A DNA stretch of 64,000 nt from assembly GCF_002754375.1 (NCBI RefSeq), contig NZ_PEFF01000001.1, forward strand, positions 3,923,501 through 3,987,500, in the 5' to 3' direction. The position numbers were made by a program, and so were the translations under genes. Origin of the DNA: Variovorax sp. 54. Its GTDB lineage: Bacteria; Pseudomonadota; Gammaproteobacteria; Burkholderiales; Burkholderiaceae_C. This document shows, piece after piece, positions 43,333 to 53,700 of the stretch. How positions within the stretch are numbered: the stretch's first letter is position 1; each line of letters opens with the position of its first letter. Below the pieces are notes generated by a model that saw only the letters and a program-made list of their open reading frames with translations, was not told the origin of the DNA and did not search any database.

Positions 43333-44634
43333 TCAGGCCGGTTGCAACGCGCGCGGTGCGGGCGCCGGCATGCCGGCGAACGCGAAGTCGACCTCGGGTG
43401 CGAGCCCGCTCACGATGCGCGCGATCGACTTGCCCGAGCCGCAAGCGTGCGTCCAGCCGAGCGTGCCGTGGCCCGTGTTGAGGAACAGGTTCGGCAGCTT
43501 GGTCTTGCCGATCAGCGGCACGTTGCTCGGCGTGGCCGGGCGCAGGCCGGTCCAGAACTGCGCGCGCTCGGTGTCGCCGGCGCCGGGGAAGAGTTCTTCG
43601 ACGCGCCGCACGATCGCTTCGCAGCGCACGCGGTTCAGGTCGCGGTCGTAGCCGTTGAGTTCGGCCGTGCCGGCGATGCGCAGGCGGTCGCCCGATTCGG
43701 ACGTGTAGCGCGAGAACACCAGCTTGTATTCGTCGTCGGTGAGCGAGACCTGGTGCGCCTTCGATGCGTCCTTCACGGGCAGCGTCACCGAGTAGCCCTT
43801 GGCCGGGTAGATCGGCAGGCGAATGCCCAACGGCGCGGCGTACAGCGGGCTCAGCGAACCCATCGCGAGCACGAAGGCGTCGCCGCGGATGCGCTGGAAG
43901 CGGCCTTCGTTGTCGGTGGCTTCGATGTGGTCGATGCTGCCGCCGGCTTCGCGCAGCGCGGTCACGGTGTGGCTCATGAGGAACTTCACGCCGGCCGCTT
44001 CGGCCAGCTTCACGAGCTCGCGCGCGAAACGGTTGGCGTCGCCCGACTCGTCTTCGGCGGTGTACGTGGCGCCGGCGAGTTGCGGACGGATGTGGGCGAG
44101 GGCGGGTTCGATCTTGATGGCCTCGTCGGCCGAGATGACCAGGCGCTCGCAGCCCAGGGCGCGCATCTGCTCGGAGGGCTTGAGGGCGCCGTCGAATTCT
44201 TTCTGCGTCGTATAGAAGTGCAGGATGCCCTGCGTGCGCTGGTCATAGCTCAGGCCGGTGTCTCGACGCAATTGCTGCAACATTTCCCGGCTGTATGTAC
44301 CGAGACGAACGATCTGTTCGATGTTGTGGCGGGTGCGCGCGGGGGTGCATTCGCGCAAAAACTGCAGGCCCCAGAGCCACTGGCGCATGTCGGCGCGGAT
44401 GCGGAAGAGCAGCGGCGCATCTTCCTTGCCGAGCCATTGCAGCACCTTCAGCGGCGCGCTCGGATTGGCCCACGGTTCGGCATGGCTGACCGAGATCTGG
44501 CCGCCGTTGGCGAAGCTGGTTTCGGCGGCCGGGGTGGCCTGCCGATCGATCACGGTCACCTCGTGACCGAGTTGCTGGAGGTAATAGGCCGAAGTCACGC
44601 CGAGCAGGCCGGCGCCAAGAACGATCACACGCAT
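43333..44634 (-). CDS. dadA: D-amino-acid dehydrogenase (small subunit) DadA
   Basis: A 433-residue FAD enzyme, the same size as E. coli DadA (432 from memory). The dinucleotide motif VIVLGAGLLGVTSAYYLQQLG opens the protein; ETSFANGGQISVSHAEPWANP is the DadA signature next to FAD; PIYPAKGYSVTLPV and the C-terminal FLNTGHGTLGWTHACGSGK complete the family pattern. It should oxidise D-amino acids such as D-alanine to 2-oxo acids, feeding electrons to the respiratory chain at the inner membrane. The ATG at 44634 follows AAAGG. Upstream is a tandem glycine riboswitch, which suggests that glycine, or glycine overflow, controls expression. No alanine racemase gene is next to it. Confidence 0.9.
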   Translation of the reverse strand: MRVIVLGAGLLGVTSAYYLQQLGHEVTVIDRQATPAAETSFANGGQISVSHAEPWANPSAPLKVLQWLGKEDAPLLFRIRADMRQWLWGLQFLRECTPARTRHNIEQIVRLGTYSREMLQQLRRDTGLSYDQRTQGILHFYTTQKEFDGALKPSEQMRALGCERLVISADEAIKIEPALAHIRPQLAGATYTAEDESGDANRFARELVKLAEAAGVKFLMSHTVTALREAGGSIDHIEATDNEGRFQRIRGDAFVLAMGSLSPLYAAPLGIRLPIYPAKGYSVTLPVKDASKAHQVSLTDDEYKLVFSRYTSESGDRLRIAGTAELNGYDRDLNRVRCEAIVRRVEELFPGAGDTERAQFWTGLRPATPSNVPLIGKTKLPNLFLNTGHGTLGWTHACGSGKSIARIVSGLAPEVDFAFAGMPAPAPRALQPA

Positions 44635-44735
44635 TGCAAGTACCTTTGAGTTTGCAGCGCTTGAACGGCGGGCGTGGAGTGCTATTGAATGAATAGCAAG
44701 CAACCGGACGACCGCTGTCCAAGTTGCCGCTCCCC

Positions 44736-44955
44736 CTGTCCTCGGTACCTGAGAGATTCACCCTGCTGCACCCGCAGCGGGTTTGCTCCTTCGGTGCGCC
44801 ACATGGCGTGGCGGCTCTCCAGACGGCTGTATCGATGAGTGCAGTACTGACCCCTTGCCGAAATTCCTTGGCGTTGCCTGGAATGTCGTCGGGCCGACCT
44901 GAGCGTTTATGGGAGTTTGCGCCTTCGGTAGGGCCTCCATGGAAGCCCGCTCTCC
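44736..44955 (-). promoter_or_regulatory. Tandem glycine riboswitch in the dadA leader
   Basis: Read on the minus strand, two aptamers follow each other. Aptamer 1 (44955-44898) starts GGAGAG, has CCGAAGGCGCAAACTCCC and ends with CGCTCAGG. Aptamer 2 (44820-44748) starts GGAGAGCCGCC, has ACCGAAGGAGCAAACC and ends with GAATCTCTCAGG. The GGAGAG, CCGAAGG-GCAAA and CTCTCAGG blocks are the glycine-riboswitch conserved core. About 100 nt separate aptamer 2 from the dadA ATG and would hold the expression platform; a small hairpin GCTATT-N5-AATAGC lies there at 44681-44697. In most known cases tandem glycine riboswitches turn expression on; the sign here cannot be read. Confidence 0.88.
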
Positions 44956-44969
44956 TGCAATTGCTGCCG

Positions 44970-44998
44970 ATTGTAGGCGGGCCCCGCAAGCCGGCCAA
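44970..44998 (-). promoter_or_regulatory. Sigma-70-type promoter for the riboswitch-dadA transcript
   Basis: On the minus strand TTGGCC (44998-44993) and TACAAT (44975-44970) are separated by exactly 17 bp, giving a good sigma-70 promoter. Transcription would start around 44963, just upstream of the first riboswitch aptamer. Confidence 0.65.
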
Positions 44999-45025
44999 GC
45001 CCTGTACATCGGCACTTCACACCGA

Positions 45026-45034
45026 TGGGATAAT
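45026..45034 (+). promoter_or_regulatory. Candidate extended -10 promoter for the polysaccharide cluster
   Basis: TGGGATAAT matches the extended -10 form (TGN plus GATAAT) 52 bp before the rmlB ATG, in the divergent space between the dadA leader and rmlB. No good -35 box is visible. It would start the long plus-strand polysaccharide transcript. Confidence 0.4.
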
Positions 45035-45085
45035 TGAATGTTGATTTTCGGTAAAGCAAACTTTTTTCTACATGCAGGGAGCCCC

Positions 45086-46165
45086 ATGATCCTGGTTACC
45101 GGCGGCGCAGGCTTCATTGGCGCCAATTTCGTACTCGACTGGATCGCGCAGGGCGGCGAGCCCGTCGTGAACCTCGACAAGCTGACCTACGCAGGCAACC
45201 TCGAGACCCTCGCATCGCTCAAGGGCAACGCGAACCACGTCTTCGTGCAAGGCGACATCGGCGACAGCGCGCTGCTCGACCGCCTGCTGGCCGAGCACAA
45301 ACCGCGTGCCGTCGTGAACTTTGCCGCGGAATCGCACGTCGACCGTTCGATCCACGGCCCGGAAGACTTCGTGCAGACCAACGTGCTCGGCACCTTCCGC
45401 CTGCTCGAATCGGTGCGCGGTTACTGGAACGCCCTTCCGGCCGACCAGAAGGCGGCCTTCCGCTTCCTGCATGTGTCGACCGACGAGGTCTACGGCTCGC
45501 TCTCCAAGACCGATCCGGCCTTCACTGAAGAGAACAAGTACGAGCCCAACAGCCCGTACTCGGCCAGCAAGGCCGCCAGCGACCACCTCGTGCGCGCCTG
45601 GCACCACACCTACGGCCTGCCGGTGGTCACCACCAACTGCTCGAACAACTACGGCCCGTTCCACTTCCCCGAGAAGCTGATCCCGCTGATGATCGTCAAC
45701 GCACTCGCCGGCAAGAACCTGCCCGTGTACGGCGACGGCATGCAGGTGCGCGACTGGCTCTACGTGAAGGACCACTGCAGCGCCATCCGCCGCGTGCTCG
45801 AAGCCGGCCGGCTCGGCGAGACCTACAACGTGGGCGGCTGGAACGAGAAGCCCAACATCGAGATCGTCAACACCGTGTGTGCGCTGCTCGACGAACTGAG
45901 CCCCCGCGCCGACGGCAAGCCGTACAAGGAACAGATCACCTACGTCACGGACCGCCCGGGCCACGACCGCCGCTATGCCATCGATGCACGCAAGCTCGAG
46001 GCCGAACTCGGCTGGAAGCCCGCCGAGACCTTCGACACCGGCATCCGCAAGACCGTCGAGTGGTACCTCGCCAACGGCGAGTGGGTGCGCAACGTGCAAA
46101 GCGGCGCGTACCGTGAGTGGGTCGAGAAGCAGTACGACGCCACGACGGCGAAGGCCGGCGCATGA
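45086..46165 (+). CDS. rmlB: dTDP-glucose 4,6-dehydratase RmlB
   Basis: A 359-residue extended SDR enzyme, second step of dTDP-L-rhamnose synthesis. NAD-binding [16 protein letters not shown], the catalytic STDEVYGSL (Thr, Asp, Glu), and [20 protein letters not shown] with the Tyr/Lys pair are all present, along with [18 protein letters not shown] which is specific for RmlB. The ATG follows AGGGAG. It is the first gene of the plus-strand polysaccharide cluster and overlaps rmlD by 4 bp (ATGA). Confidence 0.97.
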   Translation: MILVTGGAGFIGANFVLDWIAQGGEPVVNLDKLTYAGNLETLASLKGNANHVFVQGDIGDSALLDRLLAEHKPRAVVNFAAESHVDRSIHGPEDFVQTNVLGTFRLLESVRGYWNALPADQKAAFRFLHVSTDEVYGSLSKTDPAFTEENKYEPNSPYSASKAASDHLVRAWHHTYGLPVVTTNCSNNYGPFHFPEKLIPLMIVNALAGKNLPVYGDGMQVRDWLYVKDHCSAIRRVLEAGRLGETYNVGGWNEKPNIEIVNTVCALLDELSPRADGKPYKEQITYVTDRPGHDRRYAIDARKLEAELGWKPAETFDTGIRKTVEWYLANGEWVRNVQSGAYREWVEKQYDATTAKAGA

Positions 46166-47052
46166 AGCTGCTGCTGCTTGGCAAGGGCGGACAGGTCGGC
46201 TGGGAGCTGCAGCGCAGCCTCGCGCCGCTCGGCGAACTGGTCGCGCTGGATTTCGACAGCACCGACTTCCACGCCGACTTCAGCCGTCCCGAGCAGCTGG
46301 CCGAGACGGTGCTGGCGGTGCGCCCCGACGTCATCGTCAATGCCGCCGCGCACACCGCCGTCGACAAGGCCGAGAGCGAGCCCGACTTCGCGCGCAAGCT
46401 CAACGCCACCTCGCCCGGCGTGGTGGCCGAGGCGGCGCAGCAGATCGGCGCGCTGATGGTGCATTACTCCACCGACTACGTCTTCGACGGTAGTGGTACC
46501 CGGCCCTGGAAAGAAGACGACGCGACCGGCCCGCTCAGCGTGTACGGCCAGACCAAGCTCGAAGGCGAGCAACTGGTGGCCAAGCACTGCGCGAAGCACC
46601 TGATCTTTCGCACCAGCTGGGTCTATGCCGCACGCGGCGGTAACTTCGCCAAGACCATGCTGCGCCTGGCCAAGGAGCGCGACAAGCTGACCGTCATCGA
46701 CGATCAGTTCGGCGCACCGACCGGCGCGGAGCTGCTGGCCGACATCACCGCGCACGCCATCCGCGCCACGCTGCAAGACCCGACCAAGGCCGGGCTGTAC
46801 CACGCCATCGCCGGTGGTGAGACCAGCTGGCACGGCTACGCGCGCTTCGTGCTCGAGATGGCGCAGCAAGCCGGCGTCGAACTCAAGGCCGGCCCGCAGG
46901 CCGTGGAAGCCGTGCCCACCAGCGCCTTCCCGACGCCCGCGACGCGACCGCACAACTCGCGGCTCGACACCACCAAGCTGCAGACCACCTTCGGACTGCG
47001 CCTGCCGCCCTGGCAGGAAGGCGTCGCGCGCATGCTGCGCGAGACGCTCTGA
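46162..47052 (+). CDS. rmlD: dTDP-4-dehydrorhamnose reductase RmlD
   Basis: A 296-residue SDR reductase, last step of dTDP-L-rhamnose synthesis. It has [21 protein letters not shown] for [36 protein letters not shown], and [11 protein letters not shown] with the catalytic Tyr/Lys, followed by [22 protein letters not shown]. All are standard RmlD marks. Start and rmlB stop overlap (ATGA), so translation is coupled; rmlA follows after 42 bp. Confidence 0.96.
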   Translation: MKLLLLGKGGQVGWELQRSLAPLGELVALDFDSTDFHADFSRPEQLAETVLAVRPDVIVNAAAHTAVDKAESEPDFARKLNATSPGVVAEAAQQIGALMVHYSTDYVFDGSGTRPWKEDDATGPLSVYGQTKLEGEQLVAKHCAKHLIFRTSWVYAARGGNFAKTMLRLAKERDKLTVIDDQFGAPTGAELLADITAHAIRATLQDPTKAGLYHAIAGGETSWHGYARFVLEMAQQAGVELKAGPQAVEAVPTSAFPTPATRPHNSRLDTTKLQTTFGLRLPPWQEGVARMLRETL

Positions 47053-47094
47053 CCGACTGACTGATTTTTCCGGCCCCTACAGAAGAAGACCCCC

Positions 47095-47982
47095 ATGACG
47101 CAACGCAAAGGCATCATCCTCGCCGGTGGCTCCGGCACCCGCCTGCACCCGGCCACGCTCGCCATGAGCAAGCAGCTGCTGCCGGTGTACGACAAGCCGA
47201 TGATCTATTACCCGCTGAGCACCCTGATGCTCGGCGGCATGCGCGACATCCTGATCATCAGCACGCCGCAGGACACGCCGCGCTTCCAGCAGCTGCTGGG
47301 CGACGGCAGCCAGTGGGGCATGAATCTGCAGTACGCGGTGCAACCGAGTCCTGATGGGCTGGCGCAGGCGTTCATCATCGGCGAGAAGTTCGTGGGCAAT
47401 TCGCCGAGCGCGCTGGTGTTGGGGGACAACATCTTCTACGGGCATGACTTTGCCCATCTGCTGGGCGGTGCCGACGCGCAGGACTCGGGAGCCACTGTTT
47501 TCGCGTACCACGTGCACGATCCGGAGCGCTATGGCGTGGTGGCGTTCGACGCGCAGGGCAAGGCCAGCAGCATCGAGGAAAAGCCGCTTAAGCCCAAGAG
47601 CAACTATGCGGTGACCGGCCTGTATTTCTACGACAACCAGGTCATCGACATCGCCAAGGCGGTGAAGCCGAGCCCGCGAGGCGAACTCGAGATCACGGCT
47701 GTCAATCAGGCGTACCTCGATCTCGGCCAGCTCAACGTGCAGATCATGCAGCGCGGCTACGCCTGGCTCGATACCGGCACGCATGAAAGCCTGCTCGAGG
47801 CGGGGCAGTTCATTGCGACGCTGGAGCACCGGCAAGGGTTGAAGATCGCTTGCCCGGAGGAAATCGCGTGGCGACAAGGGTTCATCGACAAGGAACAACT
47901 GGCGCGACTGGCCTTGCCATTGCAGAAGAATGCTTACGGCAAGTACCTCAATCGGCTGCTTGCCGAAGAGCACTCATTCTGA
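47095..47982 (+). CDS. rmlA: Glucose-1-phosphate thymidylyltransferase RmlA
   Basis: A 295-residue nucleotidyltransferase that makes dTDP-glucose from glucose-1-phosphate and dTTP, first step of the rhamnose pathway. The signature [30 protein letters not shown] is complete; [11 protein letters not shown] and [32 protein letters not shown] are the active-site and metal segments; [13 protein letters not shown] lies near the C-terminus. In this cluster the order is rmlB-rmlD-rmlA, and rmlC is 6.4 kb further on. Feedback inhibition by dTDP-rhamnose is known for the family. Confidence 0.97.
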   Translation: MTQRKGIILAGGSGTRLHPATLAMSKQLLPVYDKPMIYYPLSTLMLGGMRDILIISTPQDTPRFQQLLGDGSQWGMNLQYAVQPSPDGLAQAFIIGEKFVGNSPSALVLGDNIFYGHDFAHLLGGADAQDSGATVFAYHVHDPERYGVVAFDAQGKASSIEEKPLKPKSNYAVTGLYFYDNQVIDIAKAVKPSPRGELEITAVNQAYLDLGQLNVQIMQRGYAWLDTGTHESLLEAGQFIATLEHRQGLKIACPEEIAWRQGFIDKEQLARLALPLQKNAYGKYLNRLLAEEHSF

Positions 47983-48019
47983 ATACTGACTCACAACAAT
48001 TTCTTCGGTAGCACAAGCC

Positions 48020-49024
48020 ATGCATGCATCAACTCAAACCCTGACGGGTCAAAAATACCTCGTAACCGGCGCAGGCGGGTTCATCGGCAGCCATCTTGTC
48101 GAAGCGCTGGTGCGCGCCGGCGCAGACGTCACTGCCATGGTTCGTTATGGTTCCGCATCGAGCTGGGGCAACCTGGAATTCGCGCCCGATGATGTGAAGG
48201 GCCAGTTTCGCGTTGTGGCGGGCAACATCGACGATGGTGATTTCGTCATGCACGCCATGCAGGGCATTGACGTCGTCTGCCATCTGGCGGCGTTGATCGC
48301 CATTCCGTATTCGTACGTTGCGCCGCGCAGCTACGTGCGCACCAACGTCGAGGGAACGCTCAACGTCGTGGAGGCCGCGCGTCGGCTGTCGGTTCGTCGC
48401 GTCGTCCACACGAGCACCTCGGAGGTGTACGGCACCGCGGTGCGCGTTCCAATCGACGAAGAACATCCGCTGCAAGGGCAGTCGCCTTACTCGGCCTCGA
48501 AGATCGGGGCGGACAAGATTGCCGAGAGCTACTACCGCTCGTTCGATACCGGTGTCGTGACCTTGCGCCCGTTCAACACCTTCGGCCCGCGTCAGTCGGC
48601 CAGGGCATTCATTCCGACGATCATCTCGCAGGCACTGACGCAGGACGTGATCAAGCTCGGGTCGCTGACTCCCGAGCGCGACATGACCTTCGTGACGGAC
48701 ACGGTCGCCGGTTTCGTCGCCGCTTCGGTGACACCCGGCATCGAGGGGCAGACCATCAACCTGGGAACCGGCTCGACCTACACGATCGGCCACTTTGCCG
48801 AGCGCATCCTCAAGCTGATGGGCGTGGAAAAAGAGATCGTTGCGGACACCGCGCGCATGCGCCCTGACAAGAGCGAGGTCTTGAAGCTCGTCTCCGACAA
48901 CGCACTGGCCGCGAAGTTGATGGGATGGTCGCCGCAAGTCGATCTGGATGAGGGATTGCGCCAGAGCATCGAATTCATCCGGCGCAACATCCACCTGTAC
49001 CGCCCCGCGGTCTACACCGTCTAA
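48020..49024 (+). CDS. NAD-dependent sugar-nucleotide 4,6-dehydratase (LegB-like extended SDR)
   Basis: A 334-residue extended SDR. It has LVTGAGGFIGSHLVEALVRAGADVTAMVRYGSASSWGNLE, where the last part resembles the entry of LegB/Gmd-like 4,6-dehydratases, then CHLAALIAIPYSYVAPRSYVRTNVEGTLNV, TSTSEVYGTA, and SPYSASKIGADKIAESYYRSF with the catalytic Tyr/Lys. The Ser-Glu pair in TSTSEVYG replaces the Asp-Glu of RmlB, as in several dehydratases and epimerases acting on UDP- or GDP-sugars. It is directly followed by a nucleotidyltransferase and a reductase, so the three should make a second activated 6-deoxysugar. The exact nucleotide and sugar are not decided. Confidence 0.82.
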   Translation: MHASTQTLTGQKYLVTGAGGFIGSHLVEALVRAGADVTAMVRYGSASSWGNLEFAPDDVKGQFRVVAGNIDDGDFVMHAMQGIDVVCHLAALIAIPYSYVAPRSYVRTNVEGTLNVVEAARRLSVRRVVHTSTSEVYGTAVRVPIDEEHPLQGQSPYSASKIGADKIAESYYRSFDTGVVTLRPFNTFGPRQSARAFIPTIISQALTQDVIKLGSLTPERDMTFVTDTVAGFVAASVTPGIEGQTINLGTGSTYTIGHFAERILKLMGVEKEIVADTARMRPDKSEVLKLVSDNALAAKLMGWSPQVDLDEGLRQSIEFIRRNIHLYRPAVYTV

Positions 49025-49037
49025 GGGAGCACGTATC

Positions 49038-49754
49038 ATGAAAGCAGTCGTCATGGCCGGCGGCAAGGGCACCCGCCTGCAGCCGTTCACCGCCTCGTTT
49101 CCCAAGCCTCTCATGCCCCTGGGGGACATGCCCGTGCTGGAGCTGCTGCTGCGGCAGCTTCGTCGTGCCGGCGTCGAGGAAGTCTTCCTCGCGGTCAACC
49201 ATTTGCATCACCTGATCCGCGCGTTTTGCGGCGACGGTTCGCGATTCGGGCTGAAGATCGACTACAGCCTCGAGGACAGCCCTCTGGGCACGGCCGGCCC
49301 GCTCGGCGCATTGATCGACAAGGTCGGCGAGAACTTCATCGTCACCAACGGCGATCTGCTCACCACTTTCGATATCGGTCAGCTGATCCGCACGCATGCG
49401 GAGCGGCAGTCGGATGCCACGATCTGTGTCTACGAAAGAGAGGTCAAGATCGATTTCGGGCTCATCCAGGTCGATGCGGAGATGAATCTCCAGGGCTACC
49501 TCGAGAAGCCCATGAGCAAGCACCTGGTCAGCATGGGCCTCTACATGCTCAATCGCGATGCGGTGAAGCCGCATGTCAGCGAGGGCGTTCACCTGGACAT
49601 GCCGGACCTGTTGCTCAAGCTGAGCGCGGCCGGCAAGAAGGTGCGCTGCCATCAACAGCCCGAGAGCTTCTGGCTCGACATCGGTCGGCCGGATGACTAC
49701 TCGACGGCGCAGAAGATGTTCGACGAGAGTCGCGAGCTTTTCCTGCCCGAGTAG
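49038..49754 (+). CDS. Sugar-phosphate nucleotidyltransferase
   Basis: A 238-residue NTP-transferase of the short mannose-1-phosphate guanylyltransferase/glucose-1-phosphate nucleotidyltransferase group. MKAVVMAGGKGTRLQPFTASFPKPLMPLGDMP is the nucleotide-binding signature; FIVTNGDLLT holds the metal aspartate; GYLEKP and FWLDIGRPDDY are later family marks. It lacks the left-handed beta-helix or MannosePIsomerase domains, so it is a stand-alone enzyme. It is 13 bp after the dehydratase and 3 bp before the reductase and probably provides the NDP-hexose for both. Confidence 0.88.
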   Translation: MKAVVMAGGKGTRLQPFTASFPKPLMPLGDMPVLELLLRQLRRAGVEEVFLAVNHLHHLIRAFCGDGSRFGLKIDYSLEDSPLGTAGPLGALIDKVGENFIVTNGDLLTTFDIGQLIRTHAERQSDATICVYEREVKIDFGLIQVDAEMNLQGYLEKPMSKHLVSMGLYMLNRDAVKPHVSEGVHLDMPDLLLKLSAAGKKVRCHQQPESFWLDIGRPDDYSTAQKMFDESRELFLPE

Positions 49755-49757
49755 CCC

Positions 49758-50684
49758 ATGCGTGTGCTTGTCACCGGTGCCAGCGGATTCGTCGGGCGGG
49801 CGGTGCTTGAAGAACTGCGGGCGCGCGGCCTTGAAGTCTTCGCCGTCAGCAGAACCGAACGGCCTGCTGTCGCAGGCGAAGCAAGGCGCGTGCTTTCCGA
49901 TCCTGCCGATACGGCCGAGGTCCGCGCTCTGCTCTCGTCCATAGAGCCACAGTTCGTCGTGCATCTGGCGGGTGTTTCCTCCGCCCCCTCTTACAGCGAG
50001 CTCTACGAGGCCAATGTCGTCTTCGCGGCCAACCTGCTGGATGCCGCGCTCGCCATGTCGCGCAAGCCGCGCGTGCTCCTGGCGGGAAGCGCAGCCGAAT
50101 ACGGGGCAGTGCCCGCCGCCCAGCAGCCCGTGCACGAGGATGTGGCGTGCCGTCCCAACACGGCCTACGGTGCAAGCAAGCTGGCCCAGACGAGTCATGC
50201 CTTCGTCGCCGCTTCGCGTGGGCTGCCCGTGGTGGTGGCCCGACTGTTCAATCCCATCGGACCTGGCATGCCGAAATCTCTGGCCCTGGGAAGCTTTGCA
50301 CACCAGATCGCCAGCATGGGCGCGCGTGGCGGTGTGCTGGCAACCGGCGATCTCGATGTTGTGCGGGACTTCATGGATGTCCGGATCGCTGCGAAGCTTC
50401 TCGTCGATCTGTCCCTGGTGAGCGACACCTCTGCGCAGGTGGTGAACATCTGCAGCGGCGACGGACAACGTCTGCTTGACCTGACCCAGCGCTTGATCGC
50501 TGTCTCCGGCGTGCCGGTCGAGTTGCAGCACGATGAATCGCGACGCGGCAACAGTGATGTCAGAGCTTTCGTCGGCGATCCGTCCAGGTTGAAGGCCCTG
50601 GGGCTGCATGCCGGGCGCTCCGACATGGACTCGGTTCTCGACGCGATCCTGCGCAGCGCGCGCGAAGAGATCTCCGCAACTTAG
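49758..50684 (+). CDS. NAD(P)-dependent sugar-nucleotide reductase/epimerase (Rmd-like)
   Basis: A 308-residue extended SDR with LVTGASGFVGRAVLEELRARGLEV at the N-terminus, LLAGSAAEYGAV in the serine region, YGASKLAQTSHAF with the catalytic Tyr/Lys, and VVARLFNPIGPGMPKSLALGSFAHQIASM, which strongly recalls GDP-6-deoxy-D-mannose reductases (Rmd) and relatives. It would reduce the 4-keto group made by the dehydratase two genes upstream to give a 6-deoxyhexose such as D-rhamnose or 6-deoxytalose. The substrate is inferred from the gene order and Rmd likeness. Confidence 0.82.
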   Translation: MRVLVTGASGFVGRAVLEELRARGLEVFAVSRTERPAVAGEARRVLSDPADTAEVRALLSSIEPQFVVHLAGVSSAPSYSELYEANVVFAANLLDAALAMSRKPRVLLAGSAAEYGAVPAAQQPVHEDVACRPNTAYGASKLAQTSHAFVAASRGLPVVVARLFNPIGPGMPKSLALGSFAHQIASMGARGGVLATGDLDVVRDFMDVRIAAKLLVDLSLVSDTSAQVVNICSGDGQRLLDLTQRLIAVSGVPVELQHDESRRGNSDVRAFVGDPSRLKALGLHAGRSDMDSVLDAILRSAREEISAT

Positions 50685-50716
50685 ACCGAGGGCGTGCAAG
50701 GGACGTGTTCGGCCCG

Positions 50717-53700
50717 ATGCCGGACAGCCCTTTCGTTTTCTACTGGCAAACAACAAAAATGATCTGCAACGCGTGTTCCGGTACCAGCTTCAAGCCGTTC
50801 GCCATCCGGGCGGATGGCATGGAAATCAAGCGATGCAGCTATTGCGGCCTGGGTGTGATCGCCAACCTGCCTGAGAGCACGCAGGCGTACTACGACGACA
50901 ACTATTACGTGAACGGCACGAGCAGCGGCTATGCGGACTACAACTTCATGGCCGAGCACGGACTGGGTTGGGCGGCCGCGCTGGTCCGGCTTCTGGCCGA
51001 CCACGGAAAGATCCTCGACATAGGCTGCGCGGACGGCTACTTGCTGGACAAGTTCACAAGCGCTTTCGACAAGTCCGGCATCGAAGTCAATGCCAAGGCG
51101 GCCGGGCAGGCGCGGGACAAGGGCATCCGGCTTCTTGGCAACGACCTGCTGGATCCGCAGCTGGTGCATGACCATCGCGCCGGGTTCGATGTGGTGACCG
51201 CCATCGCCGTCTTCGAGCATCTGCTCGATTTTCGCGGTGGATTCCACGCCGCCATCGAACTGCTGAAAGACGACGGGTTCCTGCTGTTCGAGGTACCTGT
51301 CATGTCGGCCGAGGCCAGCAACGCGGCATGGCTGAACAGTTCGCTGGAGCACATCTACTATCCAACCGAGGGGGCGATCCGCCACATCGTCGAAACGGAG
51401 CTCGGCGCTCACCTGATCGGCGCGGAAGTTCTCATCAAAGACTACGCTTCGACTTATGTCGGCATCGTCACGAAGAACGAACGCCAGGCTGCGCGCGTCA
51501 AGGAAGTTTTTGACCGCTTGATGAGCGCCGACTTCGATGGCGCGACGGCCGAGGAAGCCAAGGCCCTGACGCACCTGTTCCTTCTGCATGCGGGCCAGGC
51601 GACCGAAGCCTCGGTGCGATCGCTCACTCGACTGGACGGCAACGAGTTCACGCCGCCGCTGGTTGCGCGCATCGCCCAGCTCTGGTCGTTTGACCTGAAG
51701 CGGCTGCAATCCGGTGCCTGGCAACCGGTGAGTTTCGGGGCCGCGAGCCGCGAGGTCCAACGCCTGAAGGGCGAAGTCGAAGTGATCCTCGCAGACGCGC
51801 GTCTCAATGCGGCGCAGGCCACCGAGGCCATCAACTTCGAGATCAGGCGGGCCGCGGAGCGTGAGGGAGAAGCGGCGGCGCTTCGCAGGAAACTCTCCGA
51901 GGAGGTCGCGAAGACCGCCGCCATGGAACATCGGGCGCTGGAGGCTGCGGGTCGGCTGGAGGCCATGCAACAAACCATCGCATGGCGGGCCACGACGCCC
52001 TTGCGTCGCTGGGCGACGAACAATCCCCGCGCGGCACGACGGGCCAAGCAAGTCGCAAAGCTGGCGTGGTGGACGCTTCGGGGTCGCATCTTCGATCACC
52101 TGCGGGAATTCAGGCGCCGGCGTGCGCTGGCCGGAGGCGGCGCCAGGAACCTGGAGGCCGCAAGGCGCACTGCGGCGGCGGTCCGTCTCCTCGCGCCGGC
52201 AGGCGTGGTGCCGGATGCCGTGAAACCGCCGAGCGGAGCGGACTGGCCATTGGATCGGCCGCTCGTCAGCATCGTGATTCCTTGCTTCAACTACGGCCAC
52301 CTCGTGGGCGAGGCGATTCGCTCGGTCGAGGCGCAGACCTTCACCGACATCGAGATCATCGTGGTGGAGGGGGGCTCGAGCTCCCCCGAATCCCGCCAGC
52401 GCCTGATCGACGCCGTCTCCAAGGCATCGCCCAAACTGCGTCTGTTGCTGCAGGACCAACCGTACCGTGCCGGCGCCAACCGCAACTTCGGCATCAGCCA
52501 CGCCAGGGGCAAATACATCTGCTGCCTGGATGCCGACGACCGCATCGCGCCGACTTACATCGAGAAGGCGGTCTTCATGCTGGAGCATTCCGGCTACGGG
52601 GTGGTCTCGCCGGGGCTGCAGTTCTTCGGCGACAGGTCGGATGTCTGGACGCCGCACGAACGCCCGACCCTGGACATGCTGCTCGATGGCAACAATGCGC
52701 TCACTTGCGCCGTGTACAGCAAGGAGCTCTGGCGCAAGGCCGGTGGCTACCGGGACACGGACCCGACCACCGGCCATGTCCACGAGGACTGGTTGTTCTG
52801 GGTGCGTCTTGCGGCGCTCGGCGCGCGCTTCATCGGCATTCGCGAGCCGCTTTTCCACTATCGCAGCCACGGCAACACGCTGAGCAATCGAAGCGACGTG
52901 CTCGATAACGAAATCCAGAAGCTGCTGGTCCGCCGCTTCAACGACGACGTGCTGACGGAAGACGTGCTCCAGTCCGCGAGAGCGGTCAGCGCTTCCCCAC
53001 CAGGCCGTCCGCCGCAGTCTTTTGCGACCCGGCGAAATTTCCATGTTCAGGCGGCCACCGGCCCCACACTGTTGATTGCCTTGCCATTCCTGGTTCTGGG
53101 CGGTGCCGAGCGTTTGTTGAGCGCCATCGTTGCGCAATTGGTGCGAAATGGGTGGCGCGTGGTGATCGTGACCACCGTGCCCGTGGGGCAAACCCACGGC
53201 GATACCACCTCCTGGTTCGAATCGGCAACGCCGGAAATATTCCATTTGCCGCGGTTTCTCGAAGTCGAGTACTGGCGGGACTTTCTCGATCACCTGCTGC
53301 AATCCAGGGATGTCCAGATTCTCTGGGTGATCGGCAGTGCTTTTGCCTATGACTGCCTGCCCGCATGGAAGCTCAGGTATCCGCGCCTTGCCGTGGCCGA
53401 CTTGCTTTTCAATACGGTGGGCCATACAGCCAACAACCGGCGGTATGCCGACTGCATCGACCTGACCTTCATTGAAAATACCGAAGTCCGGGAATGGTTG
53501 ATCGCCGCAGGCGAATCGCCGGGGCGCATCAGCCTGGTGGAAAGCGGTGTCGATCTCGATCAAAACGCGCCGGCGGCCCCAGGGCAACTGTCCGTGATGG
53601 CCGGTGATATTCCTGAAGATGCGACAGTCGTCGGATTCTTTGGCCGTTGGTCCGAAGAAAAAGACCCTCTGGGCTTCGTCGAAATAGCAAAGCGCCTTTC

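Noticed and set aside
44681..44697. GCTATTGAATGAATAGC as an intrinsic terminator for the dadA riboswitch
   Set aside because: The stem has only six base pairs and no U-run follows it; it may be part of the expression platform but is not a clear terminator.
44998..45085. JUMPstart/ops element for RfaH before the polysaccharide cluster
   Set aside because: I looked for GGCGGTAGCG-like sequence upstream of rmlB and found none.
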